Assembly (NCBI GenBank): GCA_017609695.1
Contig: JAFCDM010000032.1
Coordinates: forward strand, 6,461 to 12,252
DNA from: Candidatus Pacearchaeota archaeon
GTDB lineage: Archaea > Nanobdellota > Nanobdellia > Pacearchaeales > GW2011-AR1
Direction of reading: 5' to 3'
Length of the DNA: 5,792 nucleotides
The notes beneath the pieces are model-generated. The model made no database searches. It was not told the origin of the DNA and worked only from the letters and a program-made list of their open reading frames with translations. The translations under genes were made by a program, and so were the position numbers. Positions 5,027-5,792 of this stretch are shown here, in pieces. Numbering within the stretch: the stretch's first letter is position 1; every line of letters begins with the position of its first letter.

Positions 5027-5048
5027 AAAATGATAAAACAAAAATTAA
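5027..5048 (+). repeat. Duplicated gatA start region, downstream (functional) copy
   Basis: This is the partner of 4906-4927 and contains the true gatA start at 5030. The similarity ends one base after this block, where gatA continues as AGAGAT and the mini-ORF as AACAAC. Confidence 0.8.
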
Positions 5049-5792
5049 GAGATATAAAATCAGGGAAATTAAGTGCAGAGCAGAATATAAAAAATTTTCT
5101 TAAAAAAATAGAAAAAGAAAATCCAAAAATAAATGCAATTTTACATATTAATAATAATGTGATTTCTCAGGCTAAGGTTGTTGATAAAAAAATAAAATCT
5201 GGGAAAGCAGGAAAATTAGCTGGCTTAGGATTTATTGTCAAAAGCAATATTAATGTTTTGGGTTTGATTTGTAATTGTGCTTCTAAAACTCTTAAAAATT
5301 ATAAAGCAACTTATAATGCAAGTGTTATTGATAAGTTGTTAAAAGAAGATGCAATTGTTTTGGGCATGGCTAATATGGATGAATTTGCATGTGGGGCTAC
5401 TGGTGAAAATAGTGCTTTTGTAATTTGTAAAAATCCTAAAGCTATTGATAGAATTCCTGGTGGAAGTTCAAGTGGTTCTGCAGCTGCTGTTGCAGCAGGT
5501 TTTTGTGATTTTTCTTTAGGAAGTGATACAGGAGGGAGCATTAGAAATCCAGCTTCTAATTGTGGGGTTGTTGGAATGAAGCCCTCTTATGGTGTGGTTA
5601 GTCGTTATGGTTTAATTGATTTATCTATGAGTTTGGACCAAATTGGGGTTTTAGGAGATTGTGTTGAAGATTGTGAGATTATTTTTAATATGATTCATGG
5701 AAAAGATGAAAGAGATGCAACAAGCAGAAATTTTGATAATAAGAAGAAGGAGAGAAAGAAAATTAAAATTGGTGTTCCTAAGATAAGTGCTG
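5030..5792 (+). CDS. gatA: Asp-tRNA(Asn)/Glu-tRNA(Gln) amidotransferase subunit A (3' end outside window)
   Basis: GatA is the amidase subunit of the GatCAB complex; it releases ammonia from glutamine (or asparagine), which is channelled to GatB for amidation of mischarged tRNA. The first 254 residues, about half of the usual 470-490, are visible and intact. The Ser-cisSer-Lys catalytic triad is complete: K71 (IVKSNINV), cis-Ser S146 in the PGGSSSGSAAAVAAG signature, and nucleophile S170 in GSDTGGSIRNPAS. The N-terminus (LRDIKSGKLSAEQNIKNFLKKIE) matches the family start, so ATG 5030 is right despite the lack of a Shine-Dalgarno motif. Family elements NMDEFACGATGENSAF and GVVGMKPSYGVVSRYGLID follow. 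Archaea normally use GatDE for Gln-tRNA, so the likely product here is Asn-tRNA(Asn). It is separated from the small gene upstream by a 122-bp structured leader. Cysteine is frequent for a GatA. Confidence 0.95.
   Translation, partial: MIKQKLRDIKSGKLSAEQNIKNFLKKIEKENPKINAILHINNNVISQAKVVDKKIKSGKAGKLAGLGFIVKSNINVLGLICNCASKTLKNYKATYNASVIDKLLKEDAIVLGMANMDEFACGATGENSAFVICKNPKAIDRIPGGSSSGSAAAVAAGFCDFSLGSDTGGSIRNPASNCGVVGMKPSYGVVSRYGLIDLSMSLDQIGVLGDCVEDCEIIFNMIHGKDERDATSRNFDNKKKERKKIKIGVPKISA

Noticed and set aside
4908..5029. The possibility that the gatA leader is a broken 5' end of gatA (frameshift) or a small IS remnant.
   Set aside because: GatA has a complete, family-like N-terminus from 5030, so nothing is missing. 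No terminal inverted repeats or transposase sequence flank the segment; only a duplicated start is present.
4908..5029. A tRNA or C/D-box sRNA in the gatA leader.
   Set aside because: No TψC-like GGTTCGA motif, no cloverleaf, and no paired C (RTGATGA) and D (CTGA) boxes could be found.
5311..5541. A 76-codon open frame on the minus strand.
   Set aside because: It lies wholly inside the conserved catalytic part of gatA, is low-complexity in the way antisense of Ala/Gly/Ser-rich sequence is, and has no ribosome site or partner gene.

Overview
The window is very AT-rich and looks like a small-genome archaeon, most plausibly a DPANN lineage of the Woesearchaeota/Pacearchaeota type. The evidence is a TrmB-family regulator, TATA-like boxes in place of bacterial -35/-10 promoters, tightly packed and overlapping genes, a short archaeal-style GatC, an archaeal HTH-MNT/HEPN pair, and a PEP-utilising 'mobile domain' protein of a kind I associate with these archaea. 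The lineage is inferred from gene content and base composition; no rRNA is present.

Left part (1-2530). A calcineurin-like metallophosphoesterase reads rightward. It ends by overlapping, tail to tail, a long leftward gene that encodes a protein with a C-terminal phosphohistidine swivelling domain but no recognisable ATP-grasp domain. That gene diverges from a TrmB-like sugar-type regulator (2549-3262). The short shared promoter region holds a self-complementary TATA box and, beside it, a perfect GC-rich inverted repeat that stands out in this AT-rich DNA. This arrangement suggests TrmB control of itself and of the PEP-type gene.

Right part (3263-5792). A second promoter region, with two inverted repeats spaced exactly 20 bp apart, precedes what looks like one co-directional operon: HTH-MNT nucleotidyltransferase, HEPN protein, gatC, two very small unrecognised genes, a 122-bp structured leader, then gatA (cut off by the window end). 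Up to the leader the genes are 1 bp apart or overlap by 4-8 bp. GatC and GatA are subunits of the tRNA-dependent amidotransferase, which in archaea mainly makes Asn-tRNA(Asn) from Asp-tRNA(Asn). GatB is not in the window.

Most interesting is the gatC-gatA junction. The two small proteins (64 and 60 aa) align without gaps over 42 residues and look like tandem paralogues. The gatC/first-small-gene and first/second-small-gene junctions are near-identical over 24 bp. The start of gatA is duplicated 121 bp upstream as an 10-residue mini-ORF carrying two consecutive Asn codons, followed by two hairpins. This could be the debris of serial local duplication, or a leader that senses Asn-tRNA supply; the sequence alone does not decide. 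No RNA genes, insertion sequences or CRISPR arrays were seen, and no stretch over 300 bp lacks a gene.
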